A DNA stretch of 64,000 bases from NCBI GenBank assembly GCA_049324835.1, contig JBMOMT010000074.1, positions 62,001 through 126,000 on the forward strand, given 5' to 3'. The notes beneath the pieces were generated by a model. That model did no database searches, was not told where the DNA came from, and saw only the letters and a list, made by a program, of their open reading frames with translations. A program made the position numbers and the translations under genes. Below, in pieces: positions 16,639 to 24,805 of this stretch; the first letter of the stretch is position 1; every line of letters begins with the position of its first letter. The stretch comes from JBMOMT01 sp049324835 (GTDB taxonomy: Bacteria > Chloroflexota > Anaerolineae > CAYNKW01).

Positions 16639-17127
16639 ATGAGACGAGAAAGCCAGGGTTTTATCATCATCTTTACGGCTGCCGCCGTGACTATGGCCGG
16701 TGCTATCGTGGGCGTGCGCTGGGTGCTGGGCTGGCTTCAGGCCAACCTGACCGGCGGGCAACTGGCGAGCTGGGCGCTGGCGGCAACCGTGGCCGTGGCG
16801 CTGGCCGGGGCGCTGGGTTACGGCCTGGGCCAAAAGAGCGGCGAACAGAAACACTACGACGAGGGCTACCACACCGGCTACCGGGCCGGGCGGGCTGCCA
16901 GCGCAGACACCATCGAGCGCCTGAAAGAAGAAGCCACCGAGCGGGCGGGCGCATACCTGGACGGGGCAAAGCGTGGACTTGGGCTGGCCGAGCGATTGAC
17001 GGCGACGCGCCAGGCGGCCAGAGCCGCCGAGCCAGCGCCACAACAAAACGTGGTGGTACTGCCCCACGTGACTACACCCGCGTTTCGCCTGCGGGCGCAA
17101 AACGAAAACGACGTGATCGACCTGTAG
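16639..17127 (+). CDS. Small membrane protein of element
   Basis: 162 residues. Two TM helices (about 10-32 and 45-65), then a GYHTGYRAGRAASAD motif and a helical cytoplasmic tail. The next gene carries a similar GYRAGYLAA motif. GGGAGG precedes the ATG at 16639. By position (after an FtsK-like gene) it could play the role of the Spd/membrane proteins of AICE transfer regions; sequence similarity is not evident. Confidence 0.55.
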   Translation: MRRESQGFIIIFTAAAVTMAGAIVGVRWVLGWLQANLTGGQLASWALAATVAVALAGALGYGLGQKSGEQKHYDEGYHTGYRAGRAASADTIERLKEEATERAGAYLDGAKRGLGLAERLTATRQAARAAEPAPQQNVVVLPHVTTPAFRLRAQNENDVIDL

Positions 17128-17138
17128 GGAGGGCAACA

Positions 17139-17408
17139 ATGGCGCTTGAGGTATGGTACAAGACAGACATCGAAAACGCGATCCTGGCCGCCGAGCAGGC
17201 GGCGACCCTGACCCTGGACGTGACCGGCGCATCGAGCGAGCGGGCCGAGGGATACCGGGCCGGCTACCTGGCCGCGTTAACTACCATCGCGCTGGCGTTT
17301 GGTCTGAGACCGGCAAAGGGGCCTGTCCTGGCCGACAGGCCAGGGCCAGCCCTGGCCCAGGGGGTGGACGCCCGCATCGAGCGGGCCAGCACACAGAAAG
17401 GGAATTGA
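17139..17408 (+). CDS. Small hypothetical protein with GYxAGY motif
   Basis: 89 residues. The central RAEGYRAGYLAALTTIALAF resembles the motif in the preceding gene product. No TM helix long enough to be certain. GGGAGGG precedes the ATG at 17139. It ends 2 bp before the serine recombinase start, so the two are coupled, and it could be a recombination directionality factor by location only. Confidence 0.5.
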   Translation: MALEVWYKTDIENAILAAEQAATLTLDVTGASSERAEGYRAGYLAALTTIALAFGLRPAKGPVLADRPGPALAQGVDARIERASTQKGN

Positions 17409-17410
17409 CG

Positions 17411-18997
17411 ATGACAACACGAGCTTTGCTTTATGCCAGAACCTCTAGCGATGACAGGGAGCGGGGCAGTCTGGACGGCCAGATCGAAATGTGCCGGGAC
17501 TATGCCTTGCAGAACGGTTACAGCATCGTCGAAGAAATCAAAGAGGATGACCGGGGGGTGCGTGGGGCAGACTTCGACCTGCCCGGCTTGAACCGGGCGC
17601 TTGAGCTGGCAGGCCAGGGGGCCTTTGACGTATTGGTGGTCAGAGAGCTTGACCGTTTCGCCCGCAAGCTGGCAAAGCAGCTAGTCGTCGAAGAGGAATT
17701 CAAGCGAACCGGTGTTGCCGTCGAATACGTGATCGAGAAATACGACGACACCCCCGAAGGCAACTTGATGAAAAACGTCCGGGCCGTCATTGCAGAATAT
17801 GAGGCCGGCAAGATTAGCCAGCGCATGGTCAGAGGGCGACAGCGCAAAGTCAAAGAGGGCAACGTTATGACCCTGGGAAACCCGCCCTATGGCTATCGGC
17901 AGGCCGAAAAGGATGGTAAGCAAGTGTTAGAGATTCACGAACAAGAGGCGCAGGTTATCAGGATGATTTTTCAATGGTATACTGAGGGCAATGGCACGGC
18001 TGGCCCACTGACGATAAACGAAATCGCCCGCAAACTTAGCGCGCTCAAAATTCCGGCCTTCACCGATTCACGCGCCCGTAGTGTGGGCCGAAAAAGACTA
18101 CCCCACAGGTACGGCCAATGGGGTAGGGGAACGGTACACAGGATGCTCCAGAATGAGAACTATATCGGTATCTGGCGTTACGGCAAGCGCAAATATCACA
18201 ATGGGCATTGGGAAACAACCCCCAGTGACAATCTTCTCACGATCCAGATACCACCCATCGTAACCCCTGATATTTGGGCCAAAGTTCAGGCGCAATTGCG
18301 AGAAAACCGTCTGAATCGAGGAAGAAGAAGGTACAATTACCTGCTTAGTCGGCGTGTCACTTGCGGCGCTTGCGGCCTGAAAATGAACGGTAGTGCTACC
18401 GGAAAAGCCGGGGCAAAATACCTGTATTATCGTTGCCCGGCAAAAGCAGCGGGGCCAATATCAGTTTCTTTCAAGTGCGACGCCCCAGGTGTTAAGGCTA
18501 GTCAAGTGGACACTGCTGTATGGGAGTGGGTAAAAGGCTTCTTGGACAATCCGGCGGCGTTGCAGATCGGGCTTGAAAAACACCAAAAAGAGCAAGGCGA
18601 AGCCACAGAACCCCTGCGGCAACGGCTGGCCGTGACAGAGAATCTAATCGCCGACCATCGAGGGCAACTGGAAAGGCTGCTAACTTTGTATCTGTCGGGA
18701 GAGTTTCCGAAAGAGATGCTTCTGGAACACAAGGCCCGGCTGGAAACAACCATTAAAAGCCTAGAGAGAGAAAGAGGCTGCCTACTGGCCGATCTGGAAG
18801 CGCGGGCGCTTTCCAAAGAACAAGTTAGAAGTATACAGGAATTCGCAGCAGAGATAGCAAGGGGCCTCGGAGCTGCTGAGCAAGACTTTGCCAGACGGCG
18901 ACGTATCATAGAACTATTGGACGTTCGGGCCACGCTGGCACATGAGAACGGTGAGAAAGTGATCTATGCATCGTGTTTATTTGGTGGCAAGTTTTGA
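17411..18997 (+). CDS. Large serine recombinase (element integrase)
   Basis: 528 residues. The resolvase N-domain starts at LLYARTSSDDRERGSLDGQ, where S12 is the nucleophile, followed by VVRELDRFAR. The recombinase domain (about 155-285), a zinc ribbon (C318, C321, C342, C356) and a coiled coil (about 390-470) complete a phiC31-type integrase. The stop lies 12 bp from the right-end repeat, as expected when attP adjoins the integrase gene. The ATG at 17411 is chosen; the longer frame upstream belongs to other genes. Confidence 0.95.
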   Translation: MTTRALLYARTSSDDRERGSLDGQIEMCRDYALQNGYSIVEEIKEDDRGVRGADFDLPGLNRALELAGQGAFDVLVVRELDRFARKLAKQLVVEEEFKRTGVAVEYVIEKYDDTPEGNLMKNVRAVIAEYEAGKISQRMVRGRQRKVKEGNVMTLGNPPYGYRQAEKDGKQVLEIHEQEAQVIRMIFQWYTEGNGTAGPLTINEIARKLSALKIPAFTDSRARSVGRKRLPHRYGQWGRGTVHRMLQNENYIGIWRYGKRKYHNGHWETTPSDNLLTIQIPPIVTPDIWAKVQAQLRENRLNRGRRRYNYLLSRRVTCGACGLKMNGSATGKAGAKYLYYRCPAKAAGPISVSFKCDAPGVKASQVDTAVWEWVKGFLDNPAALQIGLEKHQKEQGEATEPLRQRLAVTENLIADHRGQLERLLTLYLSGEFPKEMLLEHKARLETTIKSLERERGCLLADLEARALSKEQVRSIQEFAAEIARGLGAAEQDFARRRRIIELLDVRATLAHENGEKVIYASCLFGGKF

Positions 18998-19009
18998 GTA
19001 ACGTCCAAG

Positions 19010-19021
19010 AGCATAAAAACT
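19010..19021 (+). repeat. attR core (12-bp direct repeat)
   Basis: AGCATAAAAACT, identical to 7409-7420. On the element side, GAGTAACGTCC (18996-19006) is separated from the core by AAG and mirrors the arm at 7424-7434 at 9 of 11 positions. Confidence 0.8.
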
Positions 19022-19049
19022 CGAACTAGGCGAAACTGCCCGCCTGTGT

Positions 19050-19055
19050 TATAAT
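19050..19055 (+). promoter_or_regulatory. Probable -10 box for the DUF951/GT28 genes
   Basis: TATAAT preceded by TG one base upstream (extended -10). No convincing -35 is seen, and the sequence just upstream lies close to the element junction. Confidence 0.45.
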
Positions 19056-19127
19056 TGCCGCCGGACGAGGGCCTGAGCGCAGCCTCACGTTCCGCGTCTC
19101 ATGTTTTGTTGGGAGGGTAAAGGCGAC

Positions 19128-19343
19128 GTGCCCAAGACCGTCGATTTTCAGTTAGGGGACGTTTTGCGCCTGCGCAAGCCGCACCCCTGCGGTGGCAACG
19201 AGTGGCGAGTGGTGCGTCTGGGCGCCGATATTGGCATCCGCTGCCTCACTTGCGGCCGGCGTGTCCTGGTGCCGCGCTCAGAACTGATCAGGCGGCTCAA
19301 GGCCATCGTGCCTGCCGGCAATGCGGCGGCGACCGAGCCATGA
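19128..19343 (+). CDS. DUF951 family protein
   Basis: 71 residues. It shows the family pattern: QLGDVLRLRKPHPCGGNEWR, then GADIGIRCLTCGRRVLVPRS, i.e. a CG...CxxCGR zinc-knuckle-like arrangement. DUF951 proteins are small, widespread in Firmicutes and Chloroflexota, and of unknown function. I prefer the GTG at 19128 because the family begins just before the QLGD segment; an ATG at 19101 is also in frame. It overlaps the next gene by 4 bp. Confidence 0.75.
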   Translation: MPKTVDFQLGDVLRLRKPHPCGGNEWRVVRLGADIGIRCLTCGRRVLVPRSELIRRLKAIVPAGNAAATEP

Positions 19344-20479
19344 TCCAGCGCACCCGGCGGTTGCTCATTCTCATGGCGCACACGGGCGGCGGGCATCGCA
19401 GCGCGGCCGAGGCCATTGCCGAGGCGGTGGCCCATTTGTACGGCCAGGCGGTGTCGGTGACGGTAATAGATGTCCTGGCACAGCATCTGCCTTTTCCACT
19501 GAATCGCCTCGACGGCTGGTACGCGCCGTTTGTGACGCGCGCCCCCTGGCTGTGGAAACTCTTGTGGCGCGCGCTGGACAATCCACAGCGTACACGGTGG
19601 TTCTTCAGGTTTCTGCGCCCCTGGGTGCAGCCGGCTTTGCGTCGTCTGTTTGCCTCATTTGGACCGGATGTCATTGTCTCGGTGCATCCGTTGTTGAATC
19701 ATCTTTCGGTCTGGGCCCTGCGAGACCTGAAATGGCAGATACCGTTCGTCACCGTCGTGACCGATATGGTGCGCGCTCATCCTTTTTGGCTTTGGCCAGA
19801 GGTGGATCTGTGTCTGGTGCCCACTCTGGCGGCGCGCCAGGATGCGCTGCGTGTCGGGCTGTCGCCGGAGCGACTGGCGGTGGTTGGGCAGCCGGTGAGC
19901 CTGAGATTCTCCCAAAGCCTGCCAACGAGGCATCAGGCGCGCCGAGATTTGGGCCTGCAACCCGCCGAGCCGGTGGTTTTGCTCATGGGTGGCGGCGATG
20001 GGGTGGGGGGCCTGGATCGGATTGCCCGGACTATCGACCGGGCGCGTCTGCCGGTGCAGATGGTGATCCTGACCGGGCGCAACGAAGCGCTGCGTCGTAA
20101 ACTGGAGTCTGTGCGCTGGGCGCGTGCGGTGCGCGTGTTGGGTTTTGTCAACGACGTGCCCCATTGGATGGCCGCTGCCGATATCCTGATCACCAGAGCC
20201 GGCCCCGGTGTGATCAGCGAGGCGTTTATCGCCGGCTTGCCGCTCGTGCTCAGCGGCGCCATTCCCGGCCAGGAGGAGCCCAACGTGGGTTATGCGGTGC
20301 AGGGCGGCGTTGGCGTTTTTGAGCCGGATCCAGATCGTATCGTCGATTGGCTGGCCCAACGCCTTCAACCGGACGACGGCGTGCTGGCGGGCATGCGCGC
20401 CGCCGCCTACCAGATGGCCTGCCCCGATGCCAGCCTGGAGATTGCCCGGCGGATCGTTGCCTTGCGCCAACCTGTTTGA
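19340..20479 (+). CDS. MGDG synthase-like GT28 glycosyltransferase
   Basis: 379 residues. The N-terminal MGDG-synthase domain has the MAHTGGGHRSAAEAIAEA motif, and the GT28 half contains VLLMGGGDGVGG and the acceptor/donor loop ITRAGPGVISEAFIAGLPLV, with GQEEPN near the end. It would add a hexose to diacylglycerol to make membrane glycolipid. It is coupled to the DUF951 gene by an ATGA overlap. The promoter of the downstream tRNA operon starts over its stop codon. Confidence 0.87.
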   Translation: MIQRTRRLLILMAHTGGGHRSAAEAIAEAVAHLYGQAVSVTVIDVLAQHLPFPLNRLDGWYAPFVTRAPWLWKLLWRALDNPQRTRWFFRFLRPWVQPALRRLFASFGPDVIVSVHPLLNHLSVWALRDLKWQIPFVTVVTDMVRAHPFWLWPEVDLCLVPTLAARQDALRVGLSPERLAVVGQPVSLRFSQSLPTRHQARRDLGLQPAEPVVLLMGGGDGVGGLDRIARTIDRARLPVQMVILTGRNEALRRKLESVRWARAVRVLGFVNDVPHWMAAADILITRAGPGVISEAFIAGLPLVLSGAIPGQEEPNVGYAVQGGVGVFEPDPDRIVDWLAQRLQPDDGVLAGMRAAAYQMACPDASLEIARRIVALRQPV

Positions 20480-20504
20480 CAAGAATGGCGATCTGGTATA
20501 GAAT
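20476..20504 (+). promoter_or_regulatory. tRNA operon promoter
   Basis: TTGACA (20476-20481), 17 nt, TAGAAT (20499-20504). The -35 overlaps the stop codon of the GT28 gene; transcription should start about 12 bp before tRNA-Phe. Confidence 0.8.
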
Positions 20505-20522
20505 AACGGGCGTCAAAGGGTT

Positions 20523-20596
20523 GCCGAGATAGCTCAGATCGGTAGAGCACTTGACTGAAAATCAAGGAGTCCCCAGTTCAACTCTGGGTCTCGGCA
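20523..20596 (+). tRNA. tRNA-Phe (GAA)
   Basis: Acceptor GCCGAGA pairs with TCTCGGC, discriminator A. The anticodon loop reads CTGAAAA within TTGACTGAAAATCAA, anticodon GAA. The TPsiC arm CCCAGTTCAACTCTGGG is intact. CCA is not encoded. Confidence 0.95.
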
Positions 20597-20605
20597 CTCG
20601 AACGT

Positions 20606-20677
20606 GCGGGCGTAGTTTAGCGGTAGAATGTCTCCTTGCCAAGGAGAAGGTCATGGGTTCAAATCCCATCGCCCGCT
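20606..20677 (+). tRNA. tRNA-Gly (GCC)
   Basis: Acceptor GCGGGCG/CGCCCGC, discriminator T. Anticodon stem-loop TCCTTGCCAAGGA gives anticodon GCC. D-arm and T-arm (ATGGGTTCAAATCCCAT) are complete. Confidence 0.95.
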
Positions 20678-20724
20678 TTTTCCAGGCCCACGGTATTCAC
20701 CGTGGCCTTGTTTTCTCAGACGTG

Positions 20725-20796
<72 letters not shown>

Positions 20797-20804
20797 CTGA
20801 AACA

Positions 20805-20841
20805 AAAAGGCTGATAGCGGCAGCGGGGCTATCAGCCTTTT
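20805..20841 (+). terminator. Rho-independent terminator after tRNA-Cys
   Basis: A 14-bp perfect stem (20805-20818 with 20828-20841, loop of 9 nt) flanked by A-run and T-run, so it may work in both directions. It separates tRNA-Leu from the first three tRNAs. Confidence 0.85.
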
Positions 20842-20862
20842 CTCTCATGTGATCCTTTGCCT

Positions 20863-20945
20863 GGGGCGGTGGCGAAAAGGCAGACGCAGCGGACTTAAAA
20901 TCCGCTGGGGGCAACCCCGTGAGGGTTCAAATCCCTCCCGCCCTA
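20863..20945 (+). tRNA. tRNA-Leu (TAA)
   Basis: Class II tRNA with a long variable arm. Acceptor GGGGCGG with CCGCCCT (one G-T pair), discriminator A. Anticodon stem-loop CGGACTTAAAATCCG gives anticodon TAA. T-arm GAGGGTTCAAATCCCTC. Confidence 0.93.
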
Positions 20946-21054
20946 CTTGATAGAGTACAGGTGTTCTCTCGGCCATCCGGGCCGGGTGGGGGGAACGCCC
21001 GATTGGCCCTGTGGGCCTGTGCCGGTGTGGAAAGGGTGCAAGAGGTACGCGGGA

Positions 21055-21864
21055 ATGACGCTGTTTGGTAATCTGGCCGGAAAAAAACTGGTGATCGGTC
21101 TCATTCACCTCAAACCACTGCCGGGAACGCCTTTTTACCAACCGGGCGACATGCAGGCCTCGCTGGAAAAGGCCATAGCCGACGCCTCGGCTCTGTATCG
21201 CGGTGGGGCGGATGGGGCGTTGGTGCAAACCATCGACCGGGTTTACCCCGCCGAAGACGAGGCCGACCCCGCCCGCGTGGCGGCCATCGCCATCATCACC
21301 CACGAGGTCATTCGGGCCACCAGTCCGGATTTTAAGGTTGGTGTGCAGTTGATGTGGAACGGCATCAAACCTTCGCTCGGTGTGGCCAGGGCTACCGGGG
21401 CCTGTTTCGTGCGTTGCACTGCCCTGATGGGCATGACCACCTCGGCTTACGGGCTGATCCACGCCAATCCCTACGACGTGCAAATGTATCGCAAATACCT
21501 CGATGCCTGGGACGTGGGCATGCTGGCCGAGATCGAAGGTTACCATTTTCGTTGGTTGGGTGGTGAAATACCACCGATAGCCGCACGGGCCAGGATGGCC
21601 ATGAATCTTGGCGCGGATGCCGTGGAAGTGATGGCCGCTGACGAAGAGACCAACAATCGCCTGGTGCACGACATCAAAGCAGCCGACAGCAGCATCCCGG
21701 TGATTCTGGGCGGCGGCACCGATCTGGAGAACGTGGCCCGTCGTCTTGCAGAGGCTGACGGCGCGTTGGTGGGCTCTTTTTTCGAATCGTTGGGTTGGGG
21801 CGGGGCCATCGACGAAAGCCGCGTGCAAGAGTACGTCCGGCTGGTGCGCTCGCTGGAAAAGTAG
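21055..21864 (+). CDS. BtpA/SgcQ family TIM-barrel protein
   Basis: 269 residues. The family hallmark is seen at the N-terminus (VIGLIHLKPLPGTP), and the barrel continues with GADGALVQ, VGVQLMWNG and GADAVEVMA; the end strand VILGGGTDLENV resembles a phosphate-binding loop. BtpA is needed for photosystem I stability in cyanobacteria, while related SgcQ proteins sit in sugar pathways; the reaction is unknown. The ATG at 21055 starts exactly at family length, so the upstream in-frame extension is rejected. Confidence 0.82.
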   Translation: MTLFGNLAGKKLVIGLIHLKPLPGTPFYQPGDMQASLEKAIADASALYRGGADGALVQTIDRVYPAEDEADPARVAAIAIITHEVIRATSPDFKVGVQLMWNGIKPSLGVARATGACFVRCTALMGMTTSAYGLIHANPYDVQMYRKYLDAWDVGMLAEIEGYHFRWLGGEIPPIAARARMAMNLGADAVEVMAADEETNNRLVHDIKAADSSIPVILGGGTDLENVARRLAEADGALVGSFFESLGWGGAIDESRVQEYVRLVRSLEK

Positions 21865-21919
21865 CGCCGGAAACAGTCGCACGTCTCAGGCGTGCCGAAG
21901 GAACGAGGCATGGCACAAT

Positions 21920-21960
21920 CGGCCCTGGCGCTCGAGGCGCGTTGGGCCGTCTTTTCTTTC
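21920..21960 (+). terminator. Probable terminator after the BtpA-like gene
   Basis: CGGCCC (21920-21925) pairs with GGGCCG (21944-21949), with an inner GCGC/GCGC stem. TCTTTTCTTTC follows. Confidence 0.55.
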
Positions 21961-22001
21961 GGACTGTTGCAAGCACGCCCAAATCATGAAAGGCTCGGCC
22001 G

Positions 22002-23348
22002 ATGACTGGATCGACGGTTGCCGCAGAACGACTGCTCATCCGCAATGTGGATATCATCACTCTGGATGAGGCCGGTCGGGTGCTGCCCGGCAGCCAGATC
22101 GCCATTGCCGGCGGGCGCATCCTGGCCGTTGGTGAGGCGCCGCCCGATTTTGCACCAACGCGCACCATCGACGCCACAGATCGGGTGGCGCTGCCCGGTT
22201 TCTGGAACAGCCACACCCACGCGCCCATGGCCTACATCCGTGGCTGGGCCGATGATATTTCTATCGAGCGCTGGTTCAACGAACGGGTGTGGCGCATCGA
22301 GTCGGCGCTGGCAGAGCAAGACGTGCGCTGGAGCGCCTATCTGGCTGCCGCCGAGATGATCCGCGGCGGCACGGTAGGTTTTGCCGATCATTACTTTTTC
22401 ATGGACCAGGTGGCCCAGGTGGTGGTGGAAAGTGGTCTCAAGGCCAACCTGGCCTGGGCTGTCTTTGGCGAGGGCAGCGGCGCGGGCATGGATCCACGCC
22501 TGGAGCAGGCAGTGGCGTTCACCCGGCGCTGGCAGGGCGGCGCGGAGGGGCGTATTATCACCTGGCTGGGACCACACTCGCCATACCTGTGCGATGCTGC
22601 CTTTTTGCGGCGCGTGGCCGAGACAGCCGTCGACCTGGATGTGGGCCTGCACATCCACGTGGCCGAGACGCCGGAACAGACGCAGGCCTCGCTGGCGCAA
22701 CACGGTCTCAGCCCGGTGGCCTATCTGGACAGCCTCGGATTTTTCGCCCAACCCACCATCGCGGCCCATTGTGTCGGCACGGATCGGGCCGACATCGAGA
22801 TTCTGGCGGCGCGAGGGGTGAGTGTGGCTCAGGCTACCGGCTGCTACATGAAGCTGGGCATGGGCGTGCCGCCGCTGCCCCAGATGCTGGCCGCAGGTGT
22901 CAACGTTGGCCTGGCCACCGATGGCCAGGGCAGCAACAACGATCTGGACCTCTTGCAGGAAGCCCAGTTGACCTCACTGTTGCACAAGAGCCACACCCGC
23001 GATGCCACCATCCTGCCCGGTGATACGGTGCTGCGACTGGCCACTCGGGGCGGCGCGCGGGCGATGGGCTTCCCAGAGAGCGGTGTCATTGCGCCAGGCC
23101 GGCCGGCCGATCTGATTCTGTTCGATTTTCGCCGGCCGCACCTGCGGCCCCGCCACAACCTGGTGAGCAACCTGGTTTATGCTGCCAAAAGCCCCGACAT
23201 CAGTCACGTCATCGTCGATGGTAGGTTGCTGCTGGACGAGGGTCGATTGACCACGTTGGACGAGGAGCGTATCCTCTACGAAGCCGAACGGCGCGCCTGG
23301 AATCTGGCAGGGCGCGAGCTTCACTCGTTGCGGGCCTATGTCACTTGA
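22002..23348 (+). CDS. Amidohydrolase, S-adenosylhomocysteine/methylthioadenosine deaminase-like
   Basis: 448 residues. Metal ligands are visible in order: HTH in GFWNSHTHAPMAYIRG (HxH), the HIHVAETPEQ segment, AHCVGTD and the Asp in GLATDGQGSNNDLDLL. The small beta domain frames the barrel at both ends. This is the TRZ/ATZ-MtaD branch, which deaminates adenosine derivatives or aromatic amines; the exact substrate is not fixed by sequence. GAAAGG precedes the ATG. Confidence 0.85.
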   Translation: MTGSTVAAERLLIRNVDIITLDEAGRVLPGSQIAIAGGRILAVGEAPPDFAPTRTIDATDRVALPGFWNSHTHAPMAYIRGWADDISIERWFNERVWRIESALAEQDVRWSAYLAAAEMIRGGTVGFADHYFFMDQVAQVVVESGLKANLAWAVFGEGSGAGMDPRLEQAVAFTRRWQGGAEGRIITWLGPHSPYLCDAAFLRRVAETAVDLDVGLHIHVAETPEQTQASLAQHGLSPVAYLDSLGFFAQPTIAAHCVGTDRADIEILAARGVSVAQATGCYMKLGMGVPPLPQMLAAGVNVGLATDGQGSNNDLDLLQEAQLTSLLHKSHTRDATILPGDTVLRLATRGGARAMGFPESGVIAPGRPADLILFDFRRPHLRPRHNLVSNLVYAAKSPDISHVIVDGRLLLDEGRLTTLDEERILYEAERRAWNLAGRELHSLRAYVT

Positions 23349-23372
23349 GGCCCGGCATTCTTGTGCCAGGCT

Positions 23373-24047
23373 CTAACGCCGACCCAGAAAACTCACCGCG
23401 TTGGGCGCAATCCAGGTCTCTTCACCGATCAGGTGGCCCAGGTGCCGAGTGTCGTTCAAGAGCAGCACCTGAGGGCTGCCCTCCGTCAGCCTGAGGCAGG
23501 TCAGCCCGCAGTTGTTCAGGCCATAGGTCCACCACTGGCCGAATTGCTCCGGAAGCAAGTGGGCCAGGACGGCCCGCAGCGTGCCCCCGTGAGCAACCGC
23601 CAGCATGCGCTGCCCCTGGTGGCGGGCCACGATCTCTTCGATGGCCTGCCAGACGCGCTGGTGGAACGCCTGCCGGTTTTCGCCGCCCGGCCAGGTAAAA
23701 GACAGATCCCCCTCTTGAGTCCAGTGTTGGTACGTTTCCGGGAAACGCGTCTGGAACTCTTGAAGCGTCAACCCTTCGACTTTGCCGAAACAGATCTCTT
23801 TCAAGCCCTCGTGGGCGGTGGGCGTCAGCCCCAAAGCCCTTCCGATGGCCCCGGCAGTGCGCCAGGCGCGGCGCAAGGGGCTGCTGTAGAGCACATCGAA
23901 CGGCCGATCCAGAGCGGCCAGGTGCCGGGCTGTGGCTTCTGCCTGTTGCTCACCCAGAGGGGTCAGCTCGCCCTCTGCCCAACCCTGCCAGGTGCCCTGA
24001 ATATTGCCCACCGTTTGACCATGTCGCACCAGCCAAAGCTCAGTCAT
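23373..24047 (-). CDS. Histidine phosphatase (phosphoglycerate mutase-like)
   Basis: 224 residues. The RHG motif (LWLVRHGQTVGN) supplies the catalytic His; LYSSPLRRAWRTA, then EEIVARHQGQRMLAVAHGGT with the second catalytic His. The length and the spacing match cobalamin-type or broad-specificity phosphatases. The ATG at 24047 overlaps the stop of nth by 4 bp, so both are on one message. Confidence 0.85.
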   Translation of the reverse strand: MTELWLVRHGQTVGNIQGTWQGWAEGELTPLGEQQAEATARHLAALDRPFDVLYSSPLRRAWRTAGAIGRALGLTPTAHEGLKEICFGKVEGLTLQEFQTRFPETYQHWTQEGDLSFTWPGGENRQAFHQRVWQAIEEIVARHQGQRMLAVAHGGTLRAVLAHLLPEQFGQWWTYGLNNCGLTCLRLTEGSPQVLLLNDTRHLGHLIGEETWIAPNAVSFLGRR

Positions 24048-24724
24048 GATGTCACGTCCTTTCCGTATTTGCACCAATCCAGCAGCGGGCAGTCGCCGCA
24101 GCGCGGCTGGCGCGCGTGGCAGATTTGCCGCCCGTGGGCAATGAGGTTGAGGTGAAAGGCGTAATAGGTCTCTGGAGGCAGCAGCGCCTCTAGAATCTGG
24201 TGGGCCTTTTCGCGGGAGATTTTGGGCCCGATGAGGCCCAACCGTTGGCTGACGCGGTGGACGTGGGTGTCGACGGGGAAGGCTGGTCGGTTGAATGAAA
24301 AGAGCAACACGATAGCCGCCGTCTTGGGGCCTACACCGTTCAGGTTGGTCAGCCAGTGTCTGGCCTCATCCAGTGGCCGATCCTCTAAAAAGTCGAGGCT
24401 GATCTCACCTCGCTCTGCCGAGATCTGGCGCAACGCGCGCTGGATGGCCGGGCCTTTGCTGTTGGCCAGCCCGGCGATGCGGATGGTTTCCTCGAGCTCG
24501 TCGGGATCGGCGTCGCGCACGGCTTCCCAATTGGAGAAGCGTTGTCGCAACTGCTCGTAGGCTCGGTCGCGGTTGACATCGTTGGTGTTCTGAGACAGGA
24601 TGGTGCTGATCAACTCTCCAACCGGGTCCAGACGGGGTTGCCAGGGCCGTTGGCCGTATCTCTGGATGAGCGCCCGATGGACGGCCAGGGCTTGTTCTTT
24701 CGAGGTGCCGGGCTGTTTTTCCAA
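24044..24724 (-). CDS. nth: Endonuclease III
   Basis: 226 residues. The helix-hairpin-helix LNGVGPKTAAIVLLF carries the catalytic Lys; the catalytic Asp is in FPVDTHVHRVSQRLG; the [4Fe-4S] cluster ligands are in CHARQPRCGDCPLLDWC (C-x6-C-x2-C-x5-C). It is a base-excision repair glycosylase/AP lyase. The TTG at 24724 has GGAAAGGA 7 nt upstream. A TTG at 24799 coincides with the predicted transcription start and is rejected. Confidence 0.9.
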   Translation of the reverse strand: MEKQPGTSKEQALAVHRALIQRYGQRPWQPRLDPVGELISTILSQNTNDVNRDRAYEQLRQRFSNWEAVRDADPDELEETIRIAGLANSKGPAIQRALRQISAERGEISLDFLEDRPLDEARHWLTNLNGVGPKTAAIVLLFSFNRPAFPVDTHVHRVSQRLGLIGPKISREKAHQILEALLPPETYYAFHLNLIAHGRQICHARQPRCGDCPLLDWCKYGKDVTS

Positions 24725-24805
24725 ATCTGCGTCCTTTCCGTTTGTGTCTCGACCGATTCTCAATGCTTTGTCAACTTTGCCTGAACCAAAAGATGGCAAT
24801 ATCGT

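Larger units (their letters stand above)
7409..19021. mobile_element. Integrated AICE-like element (about 11.6 kb)
   Basis: The interval is bounded by a perfect 12-bp direct repeat (AGCATAAAAACT) at 7409-7420 and 19010-19021. All genes inside are on the plus strand, many overlap, and they include a tyrosine recombinase at the left, prim-pol/ATPase, HTH proteins, an FtsK-like translocase, a ribbon-helix-helix regulator and a large serine recombinase ending 12 bp before the right repeat. No capsid, portal, tail, relaxase or type IV secretion gene is seen. The content best matches integrative elements moved as double-stranded DNA by a single FtsK-like protein (AICEs). A phage satellite is the main alternative. 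Confidence 0.85.

Noticed and set aside
16506..17408. 300-codon plus frame including the 89-residue protein
   Set aside because: The first two-thirds is the shadow of the small membrane protein gene and of the repeat cluster; only the ATG at 17139 has a ribosome site.
7409..19021. Classifying the element as a prophage
   Set aside because: No capsid, portal, large terminase or tail gene is visible; the HTH protein alone is not enough.
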